Positions 1-6,020 of a DNA stretch of 7,085 nucleotides are shown here, piece by piece. Source of the DNA: Firmicutes bacterium UBA4882 (GTDB lineage Bacteria > Bacillota > UBA4882); contig DHDG01000048.1 in assembly GCA_002399265.1 (NCBI GenBank), forward strand, positions 26,907-33,991, given 5' to 3'. The notes under the pieces are model-generated. The model made no database searches. It had not been told where the DNA came from and saw only the letters and a list, made by a program, of their open reading frames with translations. The stretch's first letter is position 1. Every line of letters begins with the position of its first letter. The position numbers and the translations under genes are program-made.

Positions 1-16
1 TTTCCGGGAGTTCACA

Positions 17-48
17 GAACAGCACAGGAGAACCGTCCCCTTGTGTCA
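17..48. repeat. REP-like palindrome at the left edge, overlapping a stop codon
   Basis: Seen: positions 22-30 pair with 38-46 (one A-C mismatch and two G-T wobbles) around the loop AACCGTC, and the minus strand reads TGACACAAGGGGACGGTTC. From memory, this GGGGACGGTTCTC core with CACA/TGTG arms recurs as a dispersed palindrome in many Bacillota genomes, often near REP-associated (IS200-like, Y1) transposase genes. No transposase is visible here and the window starts too close to see the full unit. On the plus strand the hairpin is followed by ATTTTTTT (48-55), so it could also stop rightward transcription. The repeat supplies the TGA stop of the flavin-reductase gene. Confidence 0.55.
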
Positions 49-600
49 TTTTTTTGCCAGGCCGAAGTCTCCCAGGGCTTTGCCGATTGACCAGTAGCGG
101 CCGTTGCCGTATGCGATCGGGAGTACACGCGACAAATCAATGCCTGAGCCGGTGATGCATTCTTCACGCGCCAACACCGCGGTGACTTCGCCCAAAAATA
201 GATCATGGCTGCCGACATTAATAACTTGACGCACCTGGCATTCGATACTGACCGATGCTTCCTCAATATGGGGCACGGTCACGGTGTGACCGGCACTCGG
301 CGTCAGATGCGCCTCGGCAAACTTATCACAATTCCTGCCTGAAACCACTCCGCAATAGTCCAGGGCATAAAGCATACTCTCATCAGGAATGTTGACTACG
401 AATTCGCCTGAATCCCTGATCAGGGAATGTGAATAGCGTTCCGGCCTGACGCCGATGGAAATGGTCGGAGGTTCGGAAGCAGCCACGCCCACCCAGGCCA
501 GGGTAATTAAGTTCGGACGCCCGCCGGGAGCCTGACAGCTTACTAAAACCACCGGAAGCGGAAATAGTCCTGTTCCGGGACGCCTTGCTATTTTCGCCAT
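46..600 (-). CDS. Flavin reductase family protein (flavoredoxin-like, FMN-binding)
   Basis: Predicted 184-residue cytosolic flavoprotein of the flavin reductase / flavoredoxin family, which binds FMN in a split-barrel fold and passes electrons from NAD(P)H or another donor. Seen: an N-terminal strand LFPLPVVLVSC (12-22), the N-L-I-T-L-A-W segment (30-36), GEFVVNIP (65-72), DYCGVVSGRNCDKF (81-94), GSHDLFLGEV (130-139) and the closing YGNGRYWSIGKALGDFG (164-180), in the usual family order. The length is normal. An in-frame ATG at 660 has no ribosome binding site and would add non-conserved residues. The ATG at 600 has GGGAAGG nine bases upstream and is preferred; the ATG at 609 is too close to that site. 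It lies 87 bp after the YlbF-like gene on the same strand, probably last in the murB operon. The physiological substrate cannot be read from sequence. Confidence 0.88.
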   Translation of the reverse strand: MAKIARRPGTGLFPLPVVLVSCQAPGGRPNLITLAWVGVAASEPPTISIGVRPERYSHSLIRDSGEFVVNIPDESMLYALDYCGVVSGRNCDKFAEAHLTPSAGHTVTVPHIEEASVSIECQVRQVINVGSHDLFLGEVTAVLAREECITGSGIDLSRVLPIAYGNGRYWSIGKALGDFGLAKK

Positions 601-687
601 CTCATTCATCCTTCCCACGGCGCATCGACATACCGCCGCAACGTTCACAACGTTCAACATGATTTCACTCTATGCTATGCTAAAATA

Positions 688-1167
688 CTAATTTGCGTCC
701 TTTTCACCTGCTGCACCTGACGCGCCGTCCTTTACGCCCTCAACATCCCCTGTCTGATCGGCCACACTCCCCGTAATCTTGCGGAATGCCTCCCCAATAA
801 CATTATATACTTCAGAAACCATCGCACCCAGACTCATTTCGGCCATGACATAGTCGCGCAGATAAGGATTAACCATCACGACCTGTGACAGTTTCTGGAA
901 GTCTTCCATCGCTTCTTTGACATCTTTGCCAGCTGCGATCTCTTTTTGCAGGGCCTCCTGGCGTTTGCGATAATCATCCAGCATCACCTTGGCGGCCTCA
1001 TGTTCATTAACACGCGTCAGAGCTTTATCCAATGCCTGAGCTTCTTCACTCTGGCTGATCGCCTCCGCCAAATGCTTCGCTAATTCCACAACACGACTCA
1101 AAAAATACACCCCCGTAATCCCAATCAACCGGATCATTAATACGATCATTAATTCTCTTTTGATCAC
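688..1167 (-). CDS. YlbF/YmcA (DUF964) family protein with hydrophobic N-terminal extension
   Basis: Predicted 159-residue protein of the YlbF/YmcA family. In Bacillus subtilis, YlbF and YmcA join YaaT in a complex that works with RNase Y in mRNA maturation and affects competence, sporulation and biofilm formation. The helical domain runs from about residue 26 to 135 (ELAKHLAEAISQSEEAQALDK at the start, LSQVVMVNPYLRDYVMAE near the middle), and is followed by a short Gly/Ala/Asp-rich tail. The GTG at 1167 is chosen because GGGGAGG lies seven bases upstream; ATGs at 1149 and 1137 are in frame but have weak sites. The reading frame extends to 1266 inside murB but without support. Odd: residues 6-23 are hydrophobic (IVLMIRLIGITGVYFL, with one Arg), unlike the soluble B. 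subtilis proteins, and could be a membrane anchor. It begins 16 bp after the murB stop, so the two are probably coupled. Family is firm; whether it is the YlbF or YmcA orthologue is open. Confidence 0.82.
   Translation of the reverse strand: MIKRELMIVLMIRLIGITGVYFLSRVVELAKHLAEAISQSEEAQALDKALTRVNEHEAAKVMLDDYRKRQEALQKEIAAGKDVKEAMEDFQKLSQVVMVNPYLRDYVMAEMSLGAMVSEVYNVIGEAFRKITGSVADQTGDVEGVKDGASGAAGEKDAN
1132..1153. repeat. 10-bp direct repeat, 12-bp period, in the YlbF-like start region
   Basis: GATCATTAAT occurs perfectly at 1132-1141 and 1144-1153. The 12-bp period keeps frame and encodes the duplicated LMI-V/LMI-R of the hydrophobic N-terminus of the YlbF-like protein. Confidence 0.85.
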
Positions 1168-1170
1168 TTG

Positions 1171-1204
1171 GGATCCTCCCCGATTAAGGCGCAGGATCCT
1201 CCCC
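1171..1204. repeat. 11-bp direct repeat spanning the murB end and the next ribosome binding site
   Basis: GGATCCTCCCC is present perfectly at 1171-1181 and 1194-1204. On the minus strand the upstream copy encodes the Gly-Glu-Asp near the MurB C-terminus, and the downstream copy carries the GGGGAGG ribosome binding site seven bases before the GTG at 1167. Both copies are purine-rich and look like a Shine-Dalgarno sequence. Confidence 0.85.
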
Positions 1205-2125
1205 AACGACACGGACCTCCGGTTCCATCTTGATGCCATGCTGTGCCAAAACAGTCTGTTGCACATGCTCGATCACTGCGAGCACGTCGGCTGCCGTGGC
1301 ACCACCCACATTAACAATAAAGTTGGCATGCAATTTCGAGACCATCGCCCCGCCGATGCGGAAACCCTTGAGGCCCGCGCTTTCGATCAGCGGTCCGGCA
1401 TAGTTGCCAGGCGGACGTTTAAAGACACTGCCTGCGCTCGGCCAGTTAAGCGGCTGTTTGCTGGCCCGCCGGGCGTTCAGCTCCTTAATCTGCGCCTCAA
1501 TATCTTCCCGGACCCCGGCGCGCAGATTCAAGCCCGCGCCGATGGCGATTTCATCGGTGTCATGTAAAATGCTGTGCCGGTAAGCATACTCCATTTCGGC
1601 ATTGGAGCGCCGCCGCACATTGCCGCCACGATCCATGCAGTCGACCCAATCGACCACCTGACACATTTCTCCGCCATAAGCACCGGCGTTCATCACCAAT
1701 GCCCCGCCAAGACTGCCCGGTATGCCGGCGGCAAACTCGAAGCCAGCCAACGACGCCTCTGCCGCCTTCCAAGACAGGGCCGCGAGCGCCACCCCGGCTT
1801 CGGCTGTGATATAGGTTCCCTCAATCGTGACATGATCAAAGCCTTCACCCAGTTTAACAACCACGCCCCGGATACCGCCGTCCCTGACAATCAGATTACT
1901 GCCGCGGCCAATGATCAACAGCGGGATCGGTTGTTTGGCAAGATATTTCAGGACGGCGCTTAATTCATCGGCGGAGGTCGGACACACGAAAACATCGGCC
2001 GGACCGCCCAAGCGGAAGGTTGTATGTAACGCCATATCTTCATTGAGCCGAACTTGCCCTGCCGGAACACAGTCCCGCAGGCCCTGCAGATATTCCGGCG
2101 TCATCAGCCCGCTATTTTTTTTCAC
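1184..2125 (-). CDS. murB: UDP-N-acetylenolpyruvoylglucosamine reductase MurB (type II)
   Basis: Cytosolic FAD enzyme that reduces UDP-GlcNAc-enolpyruvate to UDP-N-acetylmuramate with NADPH, the second committed step of peptidoglycan precursor synthesis. Seen in the 313 residues: HTTFRLGGPAD (34-44), the FAD-binding IGRGSNLIVRDGGIRG (72-87), GFEFAAGIPGSLGGALVMNAGAYGG (128-152), Tyr182-Arg183 in AYRHS, SAGSVFKRP (230-238) with the catalytic Ser233, GGAMVSKLHANFIVN (258-272), and the terminal EPEVRVVG (301-308) with the acidic residue Glu303. The short form without the Tyr-loop insert matches type II MurB of Bacillota. The start is GTG at 2125 with GGGGTGG seven bases upstream; an ATG at 2104 is weaker. 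It is first in a leftward run with the YlbF-like and flavin-reductase genes, and divergent from tdk across 106 bp. Confidence 0.96.
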   Translation of the reverse strand: MKKNSGLMTPEYLQGLRDCVPAGQVRLNEDMALHTTFRLGGPADVFVCPTSADELSAVLKYLAKQPIPLLIIGRGSNLIVRDGGIRGVVVKLGEGFDHVTIEGTYITAEAGVALAALSWKAAEASLAGFEFAAGIPGSLGGALVMNAGAYGGEMCQVVDWVDCMDRGGNVRRRSNAEMEYAYRHSILHDTDEIAIGAGLNLRAGVREDIEAQIKELNARRASKQPLNWPSAGSVFKRPPGNYAGPLIESAGLKGFRIGGAMVSKLHANFIVNVGGATAADVLAVIEHVQQTVLAQHGIKMEPEVRVVGEDPAP

Positions 2126-2152
2126 GATTTCGCCACCCCGCGTTTACTTTAC

Positions 2153-2170
2153 TATTCCATAACAGGAATA
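2153..2170. promoter_or_regulatory. Dyad TATTCC-N6-GGAATA in the murB/tdk divergent spacer
   Basis: Perfect 6-bp inverted repeat (2153-2158 and 2165-2170) about 28 bp upstream of the murB start. It could be an operator shared by the divergent genes. I found no confident -35/-10 pair in the 106-bp spacer on either strand; TAAAAT at 2180-2175 (minus) and TGCTAAATT at 2195-2203 (plus) are only weak -10 candidates. Confidence 0.35.
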
Positions 2171-2176
2171 CGCTAT

Positions 2177-2201
2177 TTTAGGAGAGAATACCTCTGCTAA
2201 A
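2177..2201. promoter_or_regulatory. 25-bp dyad (stem-loop or operator) upstream of tdk
   Basis: TTTAGGAGAG (2177-2186) and CTCTGCTAAA (2192-2201) pair in nine of ten positions, with one G-G mismatch, around AATAC. It ends 15 bp before the tdk ribosome binding site AGGAGGG (2217-2223). It could be an operator or, if transcription starts further upstream, a 5' leader hairpin. It has no T-run and is not a terminator. Confidence 0.4.
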
Positions 2202-2231
2202 TTATTATTTCCATCCAGGAGGGAATCTTGC

Positions 2232-2987
2232 ATGAGATACAGACCGCGCGGTGGCTGGCTGCACGTTATTTATGGCTGCATGTTTTCCGGCAAAACGGAA
2301 GGATTAATCAATGAAGTAGTACGCGCGCGCATCGCCCGCAAAGAAGTCATCGTCTTCAAAGCAGCGATCGATTGCCGTTATCAGGATGGCGAAACCTGCA
2401 TCGTCTCTTATAGCGGTGCCAAATTTCCCGCCACGCTAATCCCGGTGAATGACCCGGAGCAAATTCTCCAGCATGTTAGCAGCCAGCAACTTGGCGGCCA
2501 GCAGCTTGATGTTGTTGCCATTGATGAAGTCCAGTTTTTCGATGCCAAAATTGTGGATGTCATTCAGAACTTGCTTGATAAAGGGTTGGGAGTCATCGCC
2601 GCCGGTTTGAACCAAAACTACCGCGGTGAACCGTTTGGTGCCATGCCGACAATTCTGGCTTTAGCAGACAGTCTTGATCAACTTTACGCCGTCTGCCATG
2701 TCTGCGGGGAAGCTTTCGCTACCAAGACCCAGCGTTTGAAGGCCGATGGCACCCCGGCCGCTATCGATGAACCTTTGGTGCTGGTTGGGAGTACGGATTT
2801 CTATCAGGCGCGCTGCCGTCGTTGCCATAAAATAGGCCCGCCTCTAGGGGCGGGCACAAATAAAACTCGCGGTAACGGCGTAGCGAATGGGGACGGCGCG
2901 GGCGCAGCCAACACTTCCGGCGCAACGGCTGCCGCTTCGGCTGCAGCTACGGCCGAGGCAGCCACCACGGCTACCCCTGACCACTAA
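2232..2987 (+). CDS. tdk: Thymidine kinase (class II, TK1-like) with a low-complexity C-terminal tail
   Basis: Cytosolic kinase that phosphorylates thymidine to dTMP with ATP (pyrimidine salvage), normally a tetramer with structural zinc. Seen: P-loop GCMFSGKTEGL (15-25), FKAAIDCRY (42-50), Walker-B-like DEVQFF (98-103) with the catalytic base Glu99, GLNQNYRGEPFG (125-136), zinc ligands Cys155/Cys158 and Cys195/Cys198, and the substrate-binding stretch LVGSTDFYQARCRRCH (184-199). The start ATG has AGGAGGG eight bases upstream. Bacterial relatives usually end near 190-205 residues. Here conservation stops at about residue 201, and some 50 residues rich in Ala, Thr, Gly and Asn follow to residue 251. 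The coding path crosses a GC-rich hairpin (2836-2855), and losing one A of the AAAA run at 2829-2832 would create an AAA-TAG end after Lys200. The enzyme call is secure; whether the tail is real protein, or a result of an indel or sequence error, is open. Confidence 0.95.
   Translation: MRYRPRGGWLHVIYGCMFSGKTEGLINEVVRARIARKEVIVFKAAIDCRYQDGETCIVSYSGAKFPATLIPVNDPEQILQHVSSQQLGGQQLDVVAIDEVQFFDAKIVDVIQNLLDKGLGVIAAGLNQNYRGEPFGAMPTILALADSLDQLYAVCHVCGEAFATKTQRLKADGTPAAIDEPLVLVGSTDFYQARCRRCHKIGPPLGAGTNKTRGNGVANGDGAGAANTSGATAAASAAATAEAATTATPDH
2827..2855 (-). terminator. Hairpin plus T-rich tract, probable terminator for the convergent operon
   Basis: GCCCGCC (2836-2842) pairs perfectly with GGCGGGC (2849-2855) around TCTAGG. 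On the minus strand the hairpin is followed by CTATTTTAT (2835-2827), so it suits leftward transcripts of the kinase-transporter genes, whose last stop is at 3005. On the plus strand ACAAATAAAA follows, so it is a poor terminator for tdk. It lies inside the tdk reading frame. Confidence 0.5.
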
Positions 2988-3004
2988 CCACAAACGATTA
3001 ACCC

Positions 3005-5083
3005 CTAACCCCTTACCTGGCTGACGATCTGATAATACGTCTTAGCGGTCAAGGCGTAGACGAAGATATACAGCACGGCGAACAGCAGCACCGTCAGCCC
3101 GGTACAGGCCGCAAAGAGCGGTACATTAGTCAGGTTAAAGACCACCAGCAATCTGGTAATGAGCTTAAAGGCGAAGGCGACATGAATCGCCGCAGTGATC
3201 AGCGGCAGGAAAAACACGGCCAATACCTGACTGCGAATTACTTTGCGCACCTCGGCGCGACTCATACCGACCTTTTGCATGATCTCGTAGCGTTCCTTGT
3301 CATCATAGCCTTCCGCCACCTGCTTGTAGTAAATGATCAGCACTGTTCCCATGATGAACAGCAGGCCCAGAAAGAGTCCGATAAAGAACAGCCCGCCATA
3401 CAGGGTGTAGAAGCTGGCCCGTTCACTTTCCGCGCCCTCAGCATAGAGGCCGCTGACCCCCTGACTGGCTCCGTACTCCTTGAGTTTCGTATTCAAGGCA
3501 CTGACCAGGCTGATCTGCGCCTCCGGCGCGGCGGCGACATCAAAACCATAATAGTAAGAACGCTCTGCCATTGCGGCACCTTTGCCAAAAAGCGCGTTAT
3601 GGATCTCGGTCAGCGTCTGATCATTATTGACAATGAAATAGTAACTGCCCGCCAACATGGCGGTCAATTGCCCTACAGTCTCAAAGGAGTTCAGGCGCTC
3701 CCGGATGGAAAGTGTGTAGCCCGCGTCGCCATGGGTACCCGCTGCGCCGCCAGCGCCGCCAGCGTCGCCGCCTGCCGCACCGAAACGCACGACTTCCCCC
3801 GGAATATGCCCCCGCGACACATACAGCAACGCTTCACCCGGCCCCAATGTCACCGACTGATACCCCATCGCCAGATAATCGGCTCTGGTCATAAAGACGA
3901 GCATGGCCATGCTTTGTCCAGCATAGTATTGATCCCGGTCCCCCACAAATTCAGTCCCATCCTGATTGGTCAGGAAAATGCGGTAGCGATGCCGGATCAC
4001 GTCCTGCGGCGTCATATCATGTAGCTGCGCCTGTTCCGCAATGAGAGTGTCCAATGCGGCAGCCTGCCTATCGGAAACATCCGTGGCGTTAACAATCACA
4101 TTTCTGGGATAGCGGGTGCGCAGCACATCCTCCATCCCCACATAGAGCGAGACGGTCGTGGAAAGCACGACGATGACCGCACTCGACAGGATGCAGATGT
4201 TTGCCAGGCCGATGGCGTTTTGTTTCATGCGATAGATCATCCCTGAAACCGGGATAAAGTGCCTGGATTGATAATAGAACTGCTTGTTGCGGCGCAGCAG
4301 CTTCAAAACGGCAATACTGCCTGCCGCAAACAGACAATAGGTGCCAATCATGACCAGCAGCACTGCCAGGAAGAAGATGCCCAAGGCCGCCAGCGGTGCT
4401 TCGGTTGTCAGGGCCAGATAGTAACCGGCACCCAGACAGAGGATCCCGATCACCGCCAGCACCCATTTGGTGCGCGGCTCCTTTTCCCCGACGAGGCCGC
4501 CCCGCAATAATTCGACCGGTTTGGCGCGGTAAACCTGCGCAATGTTATAGATCAAAGTCAGGCCGAAGATGATCCCGAAAAGGCACAGTGTGTTCCGAAT
4601 TGCGCCACCCGGAATTTCAAAGCCAAAGGTTATATTAGCGGAGAGGATCTTGAAGAGCAGCAACAGCATCAGTTTGCTGAGCAGAATGCCGGTCAAAATG
4701 CCGATTACCAGGCTGACCGCGCTCGTAAACAGCGTTTCCAGCGCCATGATGCGGGCGACATGCCGCTTCTCCATCCCCAGAATATTGAAGAGGCCAAATT
4801 CCTTTTGGCGGCGTTTGACTAGAAAGCTATTCGTATAGAGCAGAAAGATCGCTGAAAAAATCCCGATGATGACCGCCCCGAACATCAAAATCTGCCGCAA
4901 ACTGACGCTGTTGCTCAAGGGGCCAATATCCCTGGTCAGCATCAGAAAACACATATTGTAGAACATCGCGATGGTGCCAAAACACGTTAGCAGATAAGGC
5001 AAATAGGCTTTGGCGTTCTTCCGGAGGTTGTTCAGCGCCAGCCGCACGTAAAAGGATCCCTTCATCTTCCTCTGCGTCTTCAT
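3005..5083 (-). CDS. BceB-type FtsX-domain ABC transporter permease (antimicrobial peptide transport/sensing)
   Basis: Membrane permease of a Bce-type peptide-antibiotic detoxification transporter, 692 residues, close to the family norm of about 650. Seen: about ten hydrophobic segments (roughly 26-48, 64-87, 115-145, 164-184, 206-226, 230-260, 293-316, 558-586, 615-645, 653-680) and a large loop at about 317-557 between the seventh and eighth, the position of the BceB extracellular domain linked to peptide recognition. FtsX-type signatures appear twice: EFGLFNILGMEKRHVARIM (95-113) and ERYEIMQKVGMSRAEVRKVI (598-617). By family knowledge, BceB also contacts the sensor kinase and relays transport flux. 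Its ATG overlaps the ATPase stop as ATGA, indicating translational coupling. Odd: a Gly/Ala-rich stretch at 435-455 in the extracellular domain, encoded by 9-bp tandem repeats. The ligand cannot be read from sequence. Confidence 0.93.
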   Translation of the reverse strand: MKTQRKMKGSFYVRLALNNLRKNAKAYLPYLLTCFGTIAMFYNMCFLMLTRDIGPLSNSVSLRQILMFGAVIIGIFSAIFLLYTNSFLVKRRQKEFGLFNILGMEKRHVARIMALETLFTSAVSLVIGILTGILLSKLMLLLLFKILSANITFGFEIPGGAIRNTLCLFGIIFGLTLIYNIAQVYRAKPVELLRGGLVGEKEPRTKWVLAVIGILCLGAGYYLALTTEAPLAALGIFFLAVLLVMIGTYCLFAAGSIAVLKLLRRNKQFYYQSRHFIPVSGMIYRMKQNAIGLANICILSSAVIVVLSTTVSLYVGMEDVLRTRYPRNVIVNATDVSDRQAAALDTLIAEQAQLHDMTPQDVIRHRYRIFLTNQDGTEFVGDRDQYYAGQSMAMLVFMTRADYLAMGYQSVTLGPGEALLYVSRGHIPGEVVRFGAAGGDAGGAGGAAGTHGDAGYTLSIRERLNSFETVGQLTAMLAGSYYFIVNNDQTLTEIHNALFGKGAAMAERSYYYGFDVAAAPEAQISLVSALNTKLKEYGASQGVSGLYAEGAESERASFYTLYGGLFFIGLFLGLLFIMGTVLIIYYKQVAEGYDDKERYEIMQKVGMSRAEVRKVIRSQVLAVFFLPLITAAIHVAFAFKLITRLLVVFNLTNVPLFAACTGLTVLLFAVLYIFVYALTAKTYYQIVSQVRG
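3744..3770. repeat. 9-bp tandem repeat coding a Gly/Ala-rich loop
   Basis: GCGCCGCCA occurs at 3744-3752 and 3753-3761, with a 7/9 copy at 3762-3770. It stays in frame and encodes the GGAGG-type part of residues 435-449 in the permease extracellular domain. Triplet-multiple units like this can change copy number without a frameshift. Confidence 0.8.
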
Positions 5084-5844
5084 TTTCTGGCACCGCCCGT
5101 CGCAATCAAAGTGAGCGTGTCAGAGATTTTTTGATACATCGCTGCGGTCGACATGGACGCCCTGTAGAGCTGATGATAGACCGCTCCGTCCTTGATAAAC
5201 AGTACTCTCTTGGCGTGGCTGGCTGCGGTAATGCTGTGCGTAACCATCAGAATCGTCTGGCCTTCATCATTGATCTCGCGGAAGAGACGTAGCAGTTCGG
5301 CGGTGGCGCGGGAGTCAAGCGCCCCGGTCGGCTCATCCGCCAGGATCAGCTGCGGTTTGGTGATCAGCGCCCGCGCAATGGCGGTTCTTTGCTTTTGGCC
5401 ACCGGAGATCTCATATGGATATTTGGCCAGGATGTCGCTTATCGCGAGTTTCCTGGCGATCGGCTGCAGGCGCGCATTCATTTCGTTGTAAGCCTTCCCG
5501 GCCAGCACGAGCGGCAGCAGGATATTATCCTGTACCGAAAAGGTATCCAGCAGGTTAAAATCCTGAAAGACAAAGCCGAGATTGTCGCGCCGGAAGGCGG
5601 CGAGTTCTTTTTCTTTGATTGAGCGCAGGTTTTTGCCGTTCAGCTGTACCTCGCCGCGGGTCGGCTGATCAAGGGCCGCGAGAATATTAAGCAGCGTAGT
5701 CTTGCCTGATCCGGACTCACCCATGATGGCAACGTATTCACCCCGCTCGACCTGAAATGAAACGCTGGATAGTGCCTGCACCTGATTGGCGCCGAACCTG
5801 GAGGTGTAAATTTTCTGGAGATCACTGACTTCTAAAAGTGGCAT
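5080..5844 (-). CDS. BceA-type ABC transporter ATP-binding protein
   Basis: Cytoplasmic ATPase partner of the permease encoded immediately downstream, 254 residues as in BceA/YxdL proteins. Seen: Walker A GESGSGKTT (42-50), Q-loop Gln94, signature ISGGQKQR (146-153), Walker B LILADEP (166-172) with catalytic Glu171, D-loop ALD (175-177) and switch His203. The C-terminal part VYHQLYRASMSTAAMYQKI (222-240) resembles the HQIYRG...FYQEI tail typical of BceA relatives rather than of LolD or MacB. The ATG has AGGAGGG at 5858-5852, seven bases upstream. It overlaps the permease start by four bases and follows a 206-bp regulatory spacer after the kinase gene, so it is the first gene of the transporter transcript. 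By family knowledge its expression responds to the cognate two-component system. No key residue is missing. Confidence 0.95.
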   Translation of the reverse strand: MPLLEVSDLQKIYTSRFGANQVQALSSVSFQVERGEYVAIMGESGSGKTTLLNILAALDQPTRGEVQLNGKNLRSIKEKELAAFRRDNLGFVFQDFNLLDTFSVQDNILLPLVLAGKAYNEMNARLQPIARKLAISDILAKYPYEISGGQKQRTAIARALITKPQLILADEPTGALDSRATAELLRLFREINDEGQTILMVTHSITAASHAKRVLFIKDGAVYHQLYRASMSTAAMYQKISDTLTLIATGGARK

Positions 5845-5880
5845 ACTGATGCCCTCCTATCAACTTCCGAGCTCATGATC

Positions 5881-5921
5881 AGGTTCCGTTGGCGAGCTCT
5901 ATGGGCTCATATGCGGAACCT
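5881..5921 (-). promoter_or_regulatory. Leader hairpin in the transporter 5' untranslated region
   Basis: AGGTTCCG (5881-5888) and CGGAACCT (5914-5921) form a perfect 8-bp inverted repeat enclosing 25 bases, with a possible inner GAGC/GCTC pairing (5894-5897 and 5905-5908). It would lie between the predicted start of transcription (about 5933) and the ribosome binding site (5858-5852). There is no T-run after it, so it is not an intrinsic terminator. It could be an mRNA-stability or translation-control hairpin, or an operator. Confidence 0.45.
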
Positions 5922-5939
5922 ATTTCGCTCTCCAGGCTC

Positions 5940-5948
5940 ATTATAACA
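5940..5948 (-). promoter_or_regulatory. Extended -10 promoter of the ATPase-permease genes
   Basis: The minus strand reads TGTTATAAT (5948-5940), a perfect TATAAT with the TGn extension. The hexamer 17 bases upstream is GGCAAG, so there is no recognisable -35. This fits an activator-dependent promoter, as expected for Bce-type transporter genes. Transcription would start near 5933, leaving a leader of about 90 bases. Confidence 0.65.
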
Positions 5949-5977
5949 AAAAGAGAAAATGCCTTGCCTTAGCTTCG

Positions 5978-6020
5978 GCTTACATTTCCTCTCTGCAGCT
6001 TACATTTTGGTAAGGTAAGC
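5978..6020 (-). promoter_or_regulatory. Repeated half sites upstream of the transporter promoter (probable response-regulator sites)
   Basis: On the minus strand AAATGTAAGC occurs perfectly at 6007-5998 and 5987-5978, exactly 20 bp apart (about two helical turns, same face). An inverted copy GCTTAC at 6020-6015 forms a GCTTAC-N11-GTAAGC dyad with the distal copy. The sites lie about 45-87 bases upstream of the predicted transcription start, where an OmpR-type activator such as BceR would bind. This role is inferred; no regulator gene is in the window. Confidence 0.55.

Noticed and set aside
601..660. Longer start (ATG at 660) for the flavin-reductase gene
   Set aside because: No Shine-Dalgarno upstream and the added residues are Cys/Val-rich and unlike the family; GGGAAGG is well placed only for the ATG at 600.
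1168..1266. Longer start (to 1266) for the YlbF-like gene, overlapping murB
   Set aside because: The extension is just the murB C-terminal coding region read in another frame, and GGGGAGG clearly points to the GTG at 1167.
2274..2306. Cys instead of Pro in the thymidine kinase P-loop (GCMFSGKT) as an active-site anomaly
   Set aside because: That position varies in the family (Pro, Ser and others) and all functional residues, Gly20-Lys21-Thr22, are kept.
3182..4024. A 280-codon open frame on the plus strand opposite the permease gene
   Set aside because: It is fully antisense to a strongly recognisable permease, has no family resemblance and no good ribosome binding site; high GC makes such shadow frames common.
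5832..5876. A 14-codon open frame (ATG at 5876) overlapping the ATPase start, a possible leader peptide
   Set aside because: No ribosome binding site and no residue pattern suggesting attenuation; chance is sufficient.
5978..6007. The 20-bp-spaced repeats as the start of a CRISPR array
   Set aside because: Only 10 bp repeat, spacing is far too short, and the location is a promoter region.
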